Source: Antennarius striatus
Taxonomy: Eukaryota; Chordata; Actinopteri; Lophiiformes; Antennariidae
Direction: 5' to 3'
DNA: 64,000 nucleotides
Assembly: GCF_040054535.1 (NCBI RefSeq)
Contig: NC_090784.1
Span: 12,397,001 to 12,461,000, forward strand
Under the pieces are notes generated by a model that saw nothing but the letters and a program-made list of their open reading frames with translations, had not been told where the DNA came from and did no database searches. Of the stretch, positions 22,270 to 32,159 are shown piece by piece; position 1 is the stretch's first letter, and every line of letters begins with the position of its first letter. Made by a program: the position numbers and the translations under genes.

Positions 22270-22744
22270 CCTACATGAAAATCTGACAAGCTGACACCTA
22301 TCATAACCGGGGTACATTTTGCAGCAATCTTTGCTACAGTAGTAGTGTGGGATCAGAAAGCATGGACTAGCTTTCACTCCTCATGCTCATTAGCAAGTTT
22401 TGGATGCTCATGACTCTTGTTACCAGTTCACCAGTTGTCCTTCCTTACAATTTGATCGGTGTTAATCACCATAAATTTGGAACACTCAACAAGGCCAGTG
22501 GTTTTGAAACTGGCCTGACTCATTGCATTGTTTTTCACTTCTGTAAGAACAGTAGCTTTAATGTTTTTGCTGACTAGTCTACATCGACTAGGAAGTTTAA
22601 ACTGTTGTGTACTGGCTTAGCTCCCAACTCTCAACAGAGATTCACCTCATTAAATCTACCTGTCCATCTCATGCTCAATTTTACCATCAACCATGATGGC
22701 AGTACAGTCAATATGTACAATATGCCTCAAATGAGCAATTTGTA
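22270..22744. other. non-coding gap
   Basis: Unrecognised intronic or intergenic sequence. No gene is supported. Confidence 0.4.
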
Positions 22745-22927
22745 AGGGGGACGGCACCTTGCTCAAGGGTGCCTCGGCAGTGCTCCGGAGATGAGCTGAC
22801 ACCTCCCACTGTTAGCTCACCTCCGGGTATTTTTTGGGGGGGCGGGAGCGGGAATCGAACCGCCGATCTTAAATCATAGGACGACCCGCTCTACCGCCCG
22901 CTTTACCACTGAGCCACTGCCGCCCTT
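22745..22927 (-). mobile_element. tRNA-derived SINE, minus copy
   Basis: On the minus strand it begins GGGCGGCAGTGGCTCAGTGG (A-box) and reaches GGCGGTTCGATTCCCG (B-box), then GTGAGCTAACAGTGGGAGG, GTCAGCTCATCTCC and CACCCTTGAGCAAGGTGCCG. There is a small internal duplication around GCGGGCGGTAGAGCGGG. It is the same family as 13443-13745 and 26752-26927. Confidence 0.8.
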
Positions 22928-23178
22928 TCGCCTTGTCCTCCTAGGGGTCGCCACTGCATGTCATCACTTTTCCATTTTAAATGAATGCTTATATTTGCTT
23001 GGCAATGGTTTTTTTACACCGGATGCCCTTCCTACCGCTAAACCCCGCATTTATACTTGCTCTGCACCAGCTTACAGCTGTCACTGGCTTGTGCCCCTGC
23101 AGGGCTACAGATGCCGGGAACTGAACCGGGGCAGCATACATGCAAAGCATGCAATCTACCACTGATCTACATCCCCAG
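22928..23178 (-). mobile_element. tRNA-Ala-headed SINE, minus copy
   Basis: It has a tRNA-Ala-like head (23106-23176). The body carries CCTGCAGGGGCACAAGCC, TAGGAAGGGCATCCGGTGTA and CATGCAGTGGCGACCCCTAG. The GGCATCCGG...GCGACCCC arrangement is typical of fish SINE bodies. It abuts the previous SINE, so the two form a compound insertion. Confidence 0.6.
23106..23176 (-). pseudogene. tRNA-Ala(TGC)-like pseudogene, head of a SINE
   Basis: The minus strand reads GGGGATGTAGATCAGTGGTA, then an anticodon arm CATGC-TTTGCAT-GTATG with anticodon TGC, then CCGG-TTCAGTT-CCCGG. The anticodon stem and T arm can pair. The D stem (GATC/GATT) and the top of the acceptor stem (GGG against TGT) do not, so it should not make a working tRNA. 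It most probably served as the Pol III promoter of the SINE. Confidence 0.65.
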
Positions 23179-23402
23179 CTGATGGAGCATTACAAATTAT
23201 GTATTTTTCCGTGTGATTTAAACTATCAAGGCCAAATAAGTATTCCCTGTTTGCATCTCTGGTTTATTTACTTTTGTTGACCAACTGTGTCAAGTTATTA
23301 GAGTTTGGGTAGTCTCACGTTTTGCCCAACACACTCCTAATTTCAACTGCATCTGTCTGTCTTTGCTGTTACAATGTGTACACTGTAAAAGTGAGACGCC
23401 AA

Positions 23403-23560
23403 CTTTATTAATTCCCGCAGGGAAATTACAATGTCACTCAGGTGTATACATGTTTTTTGTGTTAGTTAACAGTCAGTGTGTACACAGGTCCCCTGAAACA
23501 CAGCTTACAAGGGGGCCTGTATGCAACTGCATGCAGTTAGTACACACAACTGTACACATA
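23403..23560 (-). mobile_element. L2-like LINE 3' end, inverted relative to the next LINE
   Basis: The plus strand reads ACTTTATTAATTCCCGCAGG then GAAATTAC, the reverse complement of the GGGATTAATAAAGT tail found at 26653-26670. The neighbouring 130 bp contain no LINE coding sequence. It sits immediately 5' of the large plus-strand LINE. Confidence 0.55.
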
Positions 23561-23562
23561 AC

Positions 23563-26500
23563 TGGCGAAGTGCCAGACGCTAACGTCGGACTAACCGGCT
23601 TCTCCTCCGTACGAGCGGACCGGGACACGAACACCGCCGGTAAGAAGAAAGGAGGTGGATTAATCATCTACACCAACGATAGATGGTGCCATCCGGGACA
23701 TGCGACGGTGAAATCAACACTGTGTAACCGCGATCTGGAGCTAACAGCTGTTAGCATCAGACCCTACTACCTGGCGCGTGAATTCTCACACGTCATCGTC
23801 CTCGCCGTCTACATCCCTCCACGGGCGGACCCTGAGACGGCACGAGAGACCATCTGTGGGACCACCTCTGCTCTTCGGACCCGGCACCCGGAGGCGCTCG
23901 TCATCATCACCGGTGACTTTAACCACGTCACCTTGGACTCATCTCTCCCCACAATGGTCCAGTGTGTAGACTGTCCCACACGGAAGAACAGAACCATCGA
24001 TCTGTTCTACACTAATGCTAAGGAGGCATACACCGCCACCCCCCTCCCTCCACTAGGTAAATCAGACCATAACCTAGTGTACCTACAGCCCACCTACATC
24101 CCGCTGGTGAAACGGCTGCCAGCAACAACACGACAGGTTAGGAGGTGGTCCCCGGAAGCAGAGGAGATGCTGAGGAACTGCTTCCAGACCACCGACTGGG
24201 ATGTTATTGTGGGCTCACATGGGGAAGACATTGAGGGGGCAGCTCAGTGTTTTACAGACTACATGAACTTCTGTGTGGACACCGTGGCCCCTGTCAGGAC
24301 AATCAGGTGTTACCCCAACAACAAACCATGGGTAACCAAGGAAGTCAAGGCTGTCCTGAACAGGAAGAAGCGGGCGTTCAGGAGCAAGAACGAGGAGGAG
24401 ATGAGGAAGGCCCAGAAGGAAGTGAGACTCTGCCTGAGGGAGGCCAAGGAGGCGTACAGGAGGAAGCTGGAGAAGCAGCTGGGGCGCAACCAAGTGCGGA
24501 AGGTCTGGAATGGGATGAGAACCATCACCGGACACGGGAAAGGGCGCAGCACTGTGGAGGGAAATATTGAACGAGCGAATGAACTTAACAGCTTTTTCAA
24601 TCGGTTCAGCTCCCCCACCACTCCCGGCTCCTCGTCCCAGGCCTCTCCTGGCCTACAGACCTCTCCTGGCCTACAGGCCTCTCCTGGCCCTACAGACCGC
24701 TCCACTGATGCTCCCTCCTCCTGTGCTTCCTCTCCTTCCACCCCTGCCACTTCTCCCGAGCCCACTCCAAGAGCTGCGAAGCTCAACGGCCCCACCTCAA
24801 CCACTGGACTTCCAACCTCGCCACAACCTCCTGCTCCCACCACGACCGAGACCATCATCACTGCAGACCTGGTGACGACAACGCTGAGGAGGCTCCGTCC
24901 CTACAAGGCGGCTGGACCAGATAAGGTCTCCCCAAGACTCCTCCGAGCCTGTGCTTCGGAACTAGGGGACCCCCTGCAACAATTGTTCAACCTCAGTCTG
25001 CGGCTGGGGAGGGTCCCGTCACTGTGGAAGACCTCCTGCATTGTCCCTGTACCCAAGAAAGGACGCCCTACTGAGCTCAACGACCACCGACCGGTCGCTC
25101 TTACCTCCCACGTAATGAAGACCCTAGAGCGACTGGTCCTGGAGCTCATGCGTCCACAGGTGCAGGGTGCTATGGACCCTCTCCAGTTTGCCTATCAGGC
25201 CAAGGTTGGGGTTGACGATGCTGTCATGTACCTCCTCCACCGCACACTCTCCTACCTGGACGCCGGGGGCTGTGCCGTCAGAGTGCTCTTCTTCGACTTT
25301 TCGAGTGCCTTCAACACCATCCAGCCCCAGCTCCTGCAGGATAAACTGACCTCCATGGCTGTGGACCCCTACCTCGTGAGCTGGATTACGGACTACCTAA
25401 CGGACAGACCCCAGTACGTCCGTATGGGGGACTGTTTGTCTTCTATGGTGACCAGCAGCACGGGGGCGCCACAGGGGACCGTTCTATCCCCCATTCTCTT
25501 CACCCTCTACACATCAGACTTCAAGCACAACTCGGATACATGCCACATACACAAGTACTCCGATGACACCGCAATAGTGGCATGTATCCGGGAGGGTGAT
25601 GAGGGGGGGTACAGGGCATTGGTGGCTGACTTCGTGGAGTGGTGCCAACAGAACCAGCTCCAGCTCAACGTCTCCAAGACAAAGGAGATGGTTCTGGATT
25701 TCCGGCGGGCACCTCCCTCTCCACAGCCGGTGATCATCAAAGGCAGTGAGGGGGAGGTGGTAGAAAACTATAAGTACCTGGGACTGCAGCTAGACAGCAG
25801 ACTGGACTGGTCACTCAACTCCAACTGTGTGTACAAGAAGGGGCAGAGCAGGATGTACTTCCTAAGGAGGCTGGCCTCCTTCAACATCTGTCCTAAGCTC
25901 CTTTTCATGTTCTATCAGTCCGTAGTCTCCAGTGTGCTGGCATACGCCATTGTGTGTTGGGGTGGGGGGGCCAGGATAAGAGAAATGGACCGTCTGAACA
26001 GACTCATCCGCAGAGCGGGGTCAGTGGTCGGGCTGAGCCTGGACTCTGTGGATATGCTTCTGGAGAGCAGGACCATGTCTAAATTCAGGGTCATCATGAA
26101 CAACACCAGGCACCCCCTACACACCACCTTCTCCCAGCAGAGAAGCACCTTCAGCGGCAGACTGCTGTCACACAGCGCCTCCACAGAGAGGCTGAGGTCC
26201 TCCTTCGTGCCCCGTGCCATCAGGGGGTACAATGACTCTCTCAGGAGGAGCGGGGGGGAGGTGGCGAGGTCAGCACGGGGTTGAATTTGAATATGGATTT
26301 AATTTAATTTAATTTAAATTTTATTTTATTTTATACTGTTGTGTATATATATATATATATATTATTTATTTATTTTTTATACTGTTTTATATTTTAATTC
26401 AATTTTATACTGTTTAGATTTTATTTTATACTGTCTATATTTTAATACTGTAATATTTTTAAATTTTATACTGTTTATATTTTAGTTATAGTTTAGTATA

Positions 26501-26692
26501 TAAGTCCTGTTAGTGCTGCATGTGCCTGTCTGTTAGTATAATGTATGTCTTGTGGTATGTCCTGTGATGTCAATGTTTCCTTTTCTCCTGGAGTACATCC
26601 AGTATTATTTGTTATGTAATGCCTGAGCAGTGGATATATGCAATTTCCTCCGGGATTAATAAAGTATCTATCTATCTATCTATCTATCATCA
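23563..26692 (+). mobile_element. L2/Rex1-like LINE, 5'-truncated, ORF2 intact to stop
   Basis: This is a non-LTR retrotransposon with one open frame to the TGA at 26282-26284. The frame is open back to 23363, but recognisable LINE protein begins only near 23563. The first half of the APE endonuclease is gone, including its Asn and Glu motifs. Visible motifs are GGGLIIYTN, GDFNHVTL (near 23917), RTIDLFYTN and GKSDHNLV (near 24056). A Ser/Pro/Thr-rich linker with short tandem repeats spans 24600-24860. The reverse transcriptase includes YKAAGPDKVSPRLL, VPVPKKGRPTELNDHRPVAL, FFDFSSAFNTI (near 25290), TGAPQGTVLSP and KYSDDTAI (catalytic DD near 25560). The 3' UTR is AT-rich and ends GGGATTAATAAAGTATCT plus (ATCT)n. 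The open frame suggests a young insertion, but lost 5' sequence makes it non-autonomous. Clade assignment is from motif memory. Confidence 0.9.
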
Positions 26693-26751
26693 AACTACAC
26701 ACAGAGTGACGGGCAGCGGCTTCCGGAACCTGCCCCAATTAAGCAGCTTGT

Positions 26752-26927
26752 AGGGGGGATGGGGCCTTGCTCAAGGGTGCCTCGGCAGTAGCTTGGAGGT
26801 GAGCTGACACCTCCCACTGTCAGCTCACACTCCGGTGATATCCTGGCAAGAGCGGGATTCGATCCACCTATGGCTGGGGCGATCTGTCTGCAAGGCATCT
26901 GCTCTACCGCTGAGCCACTGCCGGATT
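26752..26927 (-). mobile_element. tRNA-derived SINE, minus copy
   Basis: The plus strand shows CCTTGCTCAAGGGTGCCTCG, GAGCTGACACCTCCCACTGT, GAGCGGGATTCGATCC (B-box on minus) and CTCTACCGCTGAGCCACTGC (A-box on minus). It is the same family as 22745-22927. It follows the LINE tail by about 60 bp. Confidence 0.8.
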
Positions 26928-26940
26928 AGGACAAGATGGA

Positions 26941-28029
26941 GGCCACGTCCACACGGTGCCTGACCTTTTTGAAAACCTAACTTGTTGGTGCGGTTACGCC
27001 TTCCGTCCACATGACCACGCAGATATCCGAGACGAAAATGCAACTTCTTGAAAACGCCTGGTGTGTGCTGTCGTGTGTACACTGTATCTGCAATTTTTTA
27101 AATCAAGGGGGCCTCTCCTCTCCCTGCGACAAAAAACGCTGTGTCATCATGCGTGTGACCTGTGTGTACATATACAAACAGAATGGACGGAGTGAAAACT
27201 GTCTATTTTCTGACGTATAACAGCTCCACGTTGAAGATGCGTTGATAAACATGCTGGACAGTTGAATATTTGTTCATCTGTTTCTTTCTTTATGAGTCAG
27301 AAAGTCCTCGCCAAAGAAGTCGATGCCAGTTTTGGGTCGGACCGGGAAGCGCAGTCGGCTGGTGGAAGAACTCTGTGATTAAGGCCCCTTTTTGAAAACG
27401 CAACTTTTTTGTTGCGTTTACGTCTTCCGTCCACACAACAACGCAGATATCCGGAACGAAAATCCCACTTTTTGAAAACACTGGCCTAGGTGGATTATTT
27501 TAAAAACGCTGGGTCTGTGATTTCGTGTACGGTGTATCCGCAACTTTTTAAAAACGCTGACGTCTTGCCTGCGATGAAAACCTCTGTGACGTCATATTTA
27601 TAGGCCTGTGTGTTGTGATAACAAAACACGGAGGGATTCCTATTTGATAAAATTTGACTCAATATTGCCACCACATGGTTTGGCATGCTTATATCTGTCT
27701 TTGAAAACGCACTGATGTGTTTATGTGTGGACGGAGATTTTTTTGAAAATGCTGTCGTGTGGACGCGAATCGTTTTCGATGCATTTTTAAAAAGTTGCAT
27801 TTTCAAAAAAATTTGTCATCGTGTGGAGTCCGTCCTCTGGAAGGAATGGCGTGAATTTCTACGCATCCCGGTCCTCTCTCCTGTCGTTCTCGGAGTTGTT
27901 CTGCTCATAAACGTGTTGATCAACGCACTTATGCGGTTACGTGTGGACTGACATTTTTTCAAAAACGCTGTCATGTGGACGCAAATTTATTTCTATGCAG
28001 GGTAACAAAAGTTGCGTGTGGACATGGCC
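26941..28029. mobile_element. foldback/MITE-type DNA element with a second copy nested inside
   Basis: The ends GGCCACGTCCACACG (26941-26955) and CGTGTGGACATGGCC (28015-28029) are inverted repeats (14 of 15). A left-end block (TTTTTGAAAAC...CTTCCGTCCACA...GCAGATATCCG...GAAAA) appears at 26966-27061 and again at 27389-27484 in the same orientation. A right-end block (GTGTGGACG...TTTTTTGAAAATGCTGTC...GTGGACGC) appears at 27724-27827 and again at 27938-28020. The left-left-right-right order is what insertion of one family member into another produces. There is no transposase. Many TGAAAACGC/GCGTTTTCA motifs recur inside. Confidence 0.7.
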
Positions 28030-28401
28030 AGAGGCTGCCTTCCACTCACCAGGAAGAAACATTCACACAATACCTACACAAAGGATCACCATAAGGCCAA
28101 CACTTCCTAATGCAGTCCTAAAGAAAGGGGGTGAACACAATTCCCAAATTTCCATAAAAGGGTTAAACCCACAACATTCCAACATTCCAGCAGGGACCAC
28201 AGAAACAGGATTGAAGGATGTAGGAATGCATGTTCTGTTCCAAAGAAGCACCCTATTCTAATGTAAGACATGTCGGGTGCCTGGATGCACAACTGTGGGC
28301 AGGAACTGCCCTGTCAGCTAAGAGCAGGAAACTGAAAACAGGCTCACGAAAACTGTCAAAAAGGAGGTGAAAAAAATGTTGAATCGTCTCGTAAGTCTCA
28401 A
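28030..28401. other. non-coding gap
   Basis: No gene is supported. The short frames here have no recognisable domain. Confidence 0.35.
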
Positions 28402-29732
28402 TTAAAGGGAAAGTAAACACTTTTTAAGTAACATACATTTTGTTCATCATTATGAAAAATAGAAGAATTTTTTTTTAGATGTCTAGCATCATCCTTGTGG
28501 TCAGAAAACCTTAAAATCTGCGATGCAGCAGCTTCCGCATCCAGTAGTCATGTGGGGGTTATACCTCATTGGCAACATACTTCGCTTCATCAGTCAGGGC
28601 AGCCATTAAAACACAGTGCAAACACCGAAGCCATAAACCCAGTAAAGAACATGTTTACCTGTGAGGTGAACGGTTGTGCCAACACAACAAGACACAAACA
28701 CAAAAGACAAGGACCTATCCTTGGTCAGACCTTCTGGGAAGCTAGGAAGGAAATGGAGAGCAAGGATAAACAAGGTCGGACAACCCATAGTATTTATTCA
28801 GAATTCCCAAGGTTTAGTGGATAATTAATTCATGTCTACTGGAGGTATTGCATAAATGTTTTTATGACCAGATTTTCGTGCGATTATAGCACTCGCGAAA
28901 AGTAAACAATATCAAAATTGATAGACAGGTCAGTTGATTGGGTTCGTTTCCCCTGGGGCTTGTTACTAACTTACAACAATTCGGGTGGTTATCTCCTTGA
29001 TTAGTATCATATAGGCGCTTGTATAGTTTGCAGTTATAATTAGTGATTGTGTCAAAAGTAAGAAATTACTACAACTTACACCCAACTACAGAAAAGTTTT
29101 GATGTCAAATTAGACAGTTTATAGTGTAATATTTCATACAAACATGTTGATCATTATCACAAACGAGCACAAGTACTGTATTAATTCATTAAGTTCTTCC
29201 TGCATTTTCTGCAGTATTCTTGGTATTTCCCCGCAACACCTGCTTTCCATGGGGTTATCCGTTGGGACACATTTCCCACATAAACACAATTTAGTATTTC
29301 CTATTCTCCAAAAAAATTCTTCTATATCTCTGTCAGAATCTGATTCAGATGAAGCCACCTGGTCACTAGATGTCGGCAAACTCTCATCCTCCGCATACAT
29401 CTGGATAATTACACCCCTAGTTGGGTTCCCAGGGAACTTGTCCTCAGTATCCAATGACAATGACATAATTTTAGGTTATATCCTGATAAATAATAGTAAA
29501 AAAGTTAGCTCGTTACCTTGTCGCTTGCTTTATTGGCATTGATATGGATTTACGGTGATGTCTACGATTGCGTCACTTCAACTGTTATGGCGCACTCAAT
29601 GACTTACGATAAATTTTGTTTTTCTAAGTCCCCACTGCTCATAAAAAAATTAAAATGTCACCAAGCCCTTTTTTTTTAACTTATGTACGTCAAATACAGA
29701 CCTGGTTCATTTTGACTTTATGGTCCCTTTAA
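28402..29732. mobile_element. TTAA-flanked DNA transposon candidate (Kolobok/piggyBac-like)
   Basis: TTAA occurs at both borders (28402-28405 and 29729-29732). The body starts AGGGAAAGTAAAC and ends GTTTATGG-like GACTTTATGGTCCCT. Read inward, the two ends are AGGGAAAGTAAA and AGGGACCATAAA (9 of 12). TTAA target duplication with an AGGG terminus suggests Kolobok more than piggyBac, but this is inference. It contains a minus-strand ORF with a P2X7-like cysteine-rich domain. A plus-strand frame near 28650 begins MFTCEVNGCAN, too weak to call a THAP-type domain. Confidence 0.5.
29134..29466 (-). CDS. transposon-associated P2X7-like cysteine-rich protein (partial exon)
   Basis: This is a 110-codon ATG frame. 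It runs through an acidic/Ser stretch (SSDQVASSESDSDRDIEEFF, residues 34-53) into RIGNTKLCLCGKCVPT, NPMESRCCGEIPRILQKM. The C-x-C-x2-C ... CC-x-EI pattern is that of the cytoplasmic zinc-binding domain of P2X7 receptors. Many fish DNA transposons carry a stand-alone version of this domain, and no P2X channel sequence is present here. The frame probably continues in another exon past the CC motif, because the last 20 residues look like intron read-through. Its role in the element is unknown. It may be a dead or captured gene. Confidence 0.5.
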   Translation of the reverse strand: MSLSLDTEDKFPGNPTRGVIIQMYAEDESLPTSSDQVASSESDSDRDIEEFFWRIGNTKLCLCGKCVPTDNPMESRCCGEIPRILQKMQEELNELIQYLCSFVIMINMFV

Positions 29733-29766
29733 TGGGTGACGATTGAATGGTCGTCAGATTTTGGCA

Positions 29767-30075
29767 TCAACAACATGAAACTCTGGCACCATCTTGCCTT
29801 TTATCAACAGACCAAGGTGCAAGTGGTGGTACAATGATGTGGACACCCTTTTTGGGACCTTTACATAGGCAATCCCTCCGTAGGTGACATGAACTGTCTC
29901 TTGATGGTACCCACCTAGCCATGTAGATCCTAGCCATCAGCTCATCTGGCCTGTACTGCAAAAAGCAGTTGGCATCCAGCCTCAGCCGATGGGATTCACC
30001 GAGATCAGAGTGCATGTGGAGGATGCAGTATACTGTAGTGCCCTTTGTCATAGAGTGCACATAGAACTTCCACAT
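29767..30075 (-). other. 102-codon open frame of unknown nature
   Basis: The frame encodes MWKFYVHSMTKGTTVYCILH, then LRLDANCFLQYRPDELMARI and YMARWVPSRDSSCHLRRDCL. It has several Cys and Trp, reads like a real extracellular-type exon, and could extend upstream to an ATTGCCAG acceptor near 30087. I do not recognise the family. It lies just outside the TTAA element and next to a SINE, so it may be a pseudogene or part of an older repeat. Confidence 0.3.
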
Positions 30076-30135
30076 ATCACTGGCAATTTCAGACGTGTTC
30101 GAACATCATAGGCACAAAGAAAGAACTTGCCCCTT

Positions 30136-30436
30136 TTCCATCCATCCATTTTCTGCAGCTTTATCCGCCGCAGCGAGTCACGGGGAGCTAGAGTCTATCC
30201 CAGCTGGCTTAGGGCGTGAGGCGGGGTACACTCCGGGCACGATGCCAGTGTACCGCGGAGCCACACACAAAGACAGACAACCATGCACACACACACACTC
30301 ACTCCTACGGGCAATTTGGGACCAGCCAATTAACAGTTCACACATGCTTTTGGAGGTCGGAGGAAGCTGGACAACCGGAGAGACACCACACAGAGAGCAT
30401 GCGAACAGAGAGCATGCATCCATCTGTGCGTAATTC
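30136..30436 (-). mobile_element. V-SINE-like SINE, minus copy
   Basis: The minus-strand reading is the V-SINE body: TTTGGGACC and GGTCCC blocks, AATTGGCTGGTCCCAAATTG, GTGTGGCTCCGCGGTACACT, CCGCCTCACGCCCTAAGCC and GGATAGACTCTAGCTCCCC, with a CCATCCATCC tail on the plus strand at 30138. The head is truncated near 30436. Confidence 0.8.
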
Positions 30437-30524
30437 CACACAGATGTCTGTTTTCAAAATAAAACATCTTTCAGATTCTGAAATAAATCAAATCAAGTAA
30501 TGTAAATTATTTTTTCTTTCTGAG

Positions 30525-30575
30525 GTACCAAATGACCCACAGACCGGTATCGGTCCGCGGACCACTGATGTACTG
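30525..30575. mobile_element. hAT terminal relic
   Basis: GACCGGTATCGGTCCGCGGA followed by CCACTG is the GC-rich terminal zone of a common fish hAT family. The other end is not found. Confidence 0.45.
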
Positions 30576-30679
30576 TATGTTAGTTATGAATGAATTTCAA
30601 TTATTTTTGTATAATGTGAACCTATTTTAAGCTTAAAATTAAATATCATATTTTAATATAGTACAAAAAAAGCCATCAT

Positions 30680-31023
30680 TGTCTCCTGTGGCGCCATCTT
30701 GTCTTCAGCCGCTTCTTCCGCATTGCCGGTCAGTGGGTTGCTATGAGCTAACAATACATGTTTTATTCTTATTTATTGTACAGTAACATGAAATTATGTG
30801 CTTGTAACAGTTTACTAGTGATTTTACACGTCCAACAGTTGTGGGAAACAGACCCAAAATACGCAAAAACATCGCCATCTTATGTTCAGCTGCTTCTTCT
30901 GCATTACGGCTCCCAAGGGTTGCTACGGGCTTAAAATATGATATTACATGTATATATTTATTCTAATTTACTGTACAGTAACATAGTTTGCTTTTAACGG
31001 TTTACTAGTTATTTTATTATTCC
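30680..31023 (+). repeat. diverged tandem duplication, about 170-bp unit
   Basis: Unit 1 (about 30690-30840) and unit 2 (about 30870-31023) share, in order, CGCCATCTTGTCTTCAGCCG/CGCCATCTTATGTTCAGCTG, GCTTCTTCYGCATT, GGGTTGCTA, ACTGTACAGTAACAT/TTGTACAGTAACAT and GTTTACTAGT. It has no coding potential. Confidence 0.7.
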
Positions 31024-31111
31024 AATTACCATAACACCAGAGATGGTGTGGTAATTGGTGGAAACTGTATAATCGGGAACAACGGAACCCAAGATGATGC
31101 AAGCGAGGTAT

Positions 31112-31114
<3 letters not shown>

Positions 31115-31180
<66 letters not shown>
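31115..31180. repeat. (TG)n microsatellite
   Basis: Thirty-three uninterrupted TG units. Confidence 0.97.
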
Positions 31181-31182
<2 letters not shown>

Positions 31183-31199
31183 CGCTATGACCCCGAGTC

Positions 31200-31566
31200 A
31201 GCACTGCATGCAAACACATGCGCACACAGACATAGGTATGCTGTGCATACACAGACCAAAGTGGAGCTAACTACTTAGCCAAATACAAGCTGATTTCAAC
31301 AATATCTAAACAATTTTGGTGTCTAGCTCTGACCGAAGACATTGCCAGATGCTGCTTCATTACCATTGGACACGAACTTCATCCTGGGGATGAACACACC
31401 CTAATGGGTGGGGGAAGGCTGTTAGGGTAAATCACTCCCTTTGCAATGTCACGACGACGCTAATCTTAATCGAAGCATTTTCTGGACTCTTGGACAACTT
31501 TGCGGTGTACAGTCGATACATGACCCATTTGTTTTCCAGATCTAGGAGATGGTAGGGTTAAGGAGG

Positions 31567-31571
<5 letters not shown>
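31200..31571. other. non-coding gap
   Basis: No gene is supported. I see no recognisable repeat. Confidence 0.35.
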
Positions 31572-31629
<58 letters not shown>

Positions 31630-31662
31630 ATATATAATATATATATACATATTATATATACA
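31572..31662. repeat. (TA)n microsatellite
   Basis: A perfect TA run to about 31620, then imperfect TATATAATATA sequence. Confidence 0.95.
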
Positions 31663-32089
31663 CCAGCGGGAACCCATGGAAATTCCACAATAAAACAAAT
31701 AATATCAGACTTCGTTTGTTTTCTTTTTTTTTTCTTCGCCGTCAAAAGAAAGCAAACTGCTGTGTCCAACGAAACCCTAATGGCTCCATGTGTGTCGGAC
31801 AAAGGCGAAGACAAAGGCTGCTTCGACGTTCCGGTCCAGCCATCCGGGTAGACGCTAGCTTTGTGACTTCGGTCCTGGTGAATAAAGCATCGGGGTTCCC
31901 CACACGACAACGTGAGGTCCGTCACAATCAAAGAATATAAACCACTATGTGTGATGAAGCAAAAACAGCTCTGTAAGCGATAGACAATGACAAAAACCGG
32001 AGCTAACTAGGCTAGCGGCCAGAACTTCCGGGTAGACAACAGAAGTGTGAGGTTTTCAAGTGAGCTTTTTCAAACATATAGTTGGTATA

Positions 32090-32092
<3 letters not shown>
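31663..32092. other. non-coding stretch with an ETS-like site
   Basis: Mostly unassigned. ACTTCCGGGTAG near 32026 resembles an ETS site in mildly CpG-containing sequence (31975-32060). This could belong to the promoter zone upstream of the candidate exon at 33.1 kb, or be chance. Confidence 0.25.

Positions 32093-32158
<66 letters not shown>
32093..32158. repeat. (TG)n microsatellite
   Basis: About 32 TG units, the second long TG array within 1 kb. Confidence 0.97.

Positions 32159-32159
<1 letters not shown>

Noticed and set aside
23106..23176. Functional tRNA-Ala gene
   Set aside because: The D stem and the outer acceptor pairs do not form, and the sequence continues into a SINE body, so I list it as a pseudogene.
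23363..23562. N-terminal 65 codons of the LINE frame as real protein
   Set aside because: This part runs through an inverted LINE tail and unrelated sequence, and the frame opens with TTG. It is a chance extension.
24310..24861. Long minus-strand ORF inside the LINE (183 codons)
   Set aside because: It is the antisense shadow of the LINE ORF2 Pro/Ser-rich linker.
26641..26692. CRISPR-like short repeats (ATCT)n and other tetranucleotide arrays
   Set aside because: They are simple LINE or SINE tails in a vertebrate genome, with no spacer structure.
29134..29466. A P2X7 receptor gene
   Set aside because: Only the cysteine-rich cytoplasmic-type domain is present. There are no P2X transmembrane or ectodomain sequences, and it lies between transposon ends.
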